Source: a virus. Taken from it: a stretch of 26,976 bases of DNA. The position numbers were made by a program, and so were the translations under genes. The DNA lies in the IMG/VR virus record IMGVR_UViG_3300017708_000291, positions 1 to 26,976 of that record; one strand, written 5' to 3'. Of the stretch, positions 26,973 through 26,976 are shown piece after piece. The notes under the pieces are model-generated. The model saw only the letters and a program-made list of their open reading frames with translations, made no database searches and was not told the origin of the DNA. Each line of letters starts with the position of its first letter. Position 1 is the stretch's first letter.

Positions 26973-26976
26973 ATTA

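Noticed and set aside
1-26976. tRNA genes, CRISPR arrays, insertion sequences, integrase or attachment sites
   Set aside because: I looked for tRNA-like cloverleaf sequence, regularly spaced direct repeats, transposase or integrase motifs and long terminal inverted repeats by reading. Nothing convincing was seen.

Overview
This window looks like about 27 kb of a lytic, tailed, T7-like (podovirus-type) phage genome of marine character. The evidence is a T7-like replication set (gp2.5-like SSB, gp4-like primase-helicase, family A DNA polymerase, endonuclease I-like nuclease, DUF3310 protein), a class I ribonucleotide reductase, very large internal-virion-type proteins and a GTA-type 3TM holin. 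The DNA is AT-rich, with AGA/TTA-rich codons. No rRNA, tRNA, integrase, CRISPR array, IS element or phage RNA polymerase is visible. Terminase, portal, capsid and tail-tube genes are not in the window; they probably lie beyond the right end on the minus strand. Strong GGAGG ribosome binding sites and two near-consensus sigma70 promoters suggest a low-GC proteobacterial host such as a marine alphaproteobacterium. The host is an inference.

Layout. (1) 15-5359, plus strand: 25 tightly packed small early genes, mostly 38-108 aa and mostly without recognisable function. Many are coupled by ATGA overlaps in which the end of one gene is the ribosome binding site of the next. Some resemble the DpnD/PcfM-like small-protein type, one has a YWDYSVTT motif, and the last is a very basic 52-aa protein. 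(2) 5363-11573, plus strand: a sigma70-type promoter leads into the replication and recombination module. In order it holds a possible leaderless 53-aa ORF, SSB, a small acidic protein, primase-helicase (preceded by a structured 74-base gap), DNA polymerase, three different PD-(D/E)XK-type nucleases and a DUF3310 protein. (3) 11566-14814, plus strand: nrdA, a small zinc ribbon, nrdB and a 77-aa ORF. (4) 14811-26972, minus strand, converging on the early arm: reading right to left, a small membrane protein, a 790-aa hendecad-repeat protein, an Ala/Gly/Ser-rich 230-aa protein, 247-, 640- and 1556-aa probable internal virion or ejection proteins, an M15 peptidase (endolysin candidate), an 81-aa protein, a 3TM holin, a 94-aa membrane protein and a 27-aa membrane microprotein.

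How it works together. The early arm probably remodels the host and then makes phage DNA, with the nucleases and RNR supplying recombination, host-DNA breakdown and dNTPs. The minus-strand arm encodes virion-internal and DNA-ejection proteins followed by lysis. With no phage RNA polymerase in the window, host sigma70 RNA polymerase could read both arms. The arms meet with a 4-base gene overlap and no convincing terminator. No stretch longer than 300 bases lacks a gene; the longest gap is the 74-base leader before the primase-helicase.

Points most worth following: a foreign-looking codon tract inside nrdA, a 253-residue exact 11-residue repeat in the 790-aa protein, an HExxH metallopeptidase motif in the 1556-aa virion protein, two promoters that place the ATG at about +1, paired acidic-Phe C-termini on SSB and helicase, and the 27-aa gene at the convergence point.
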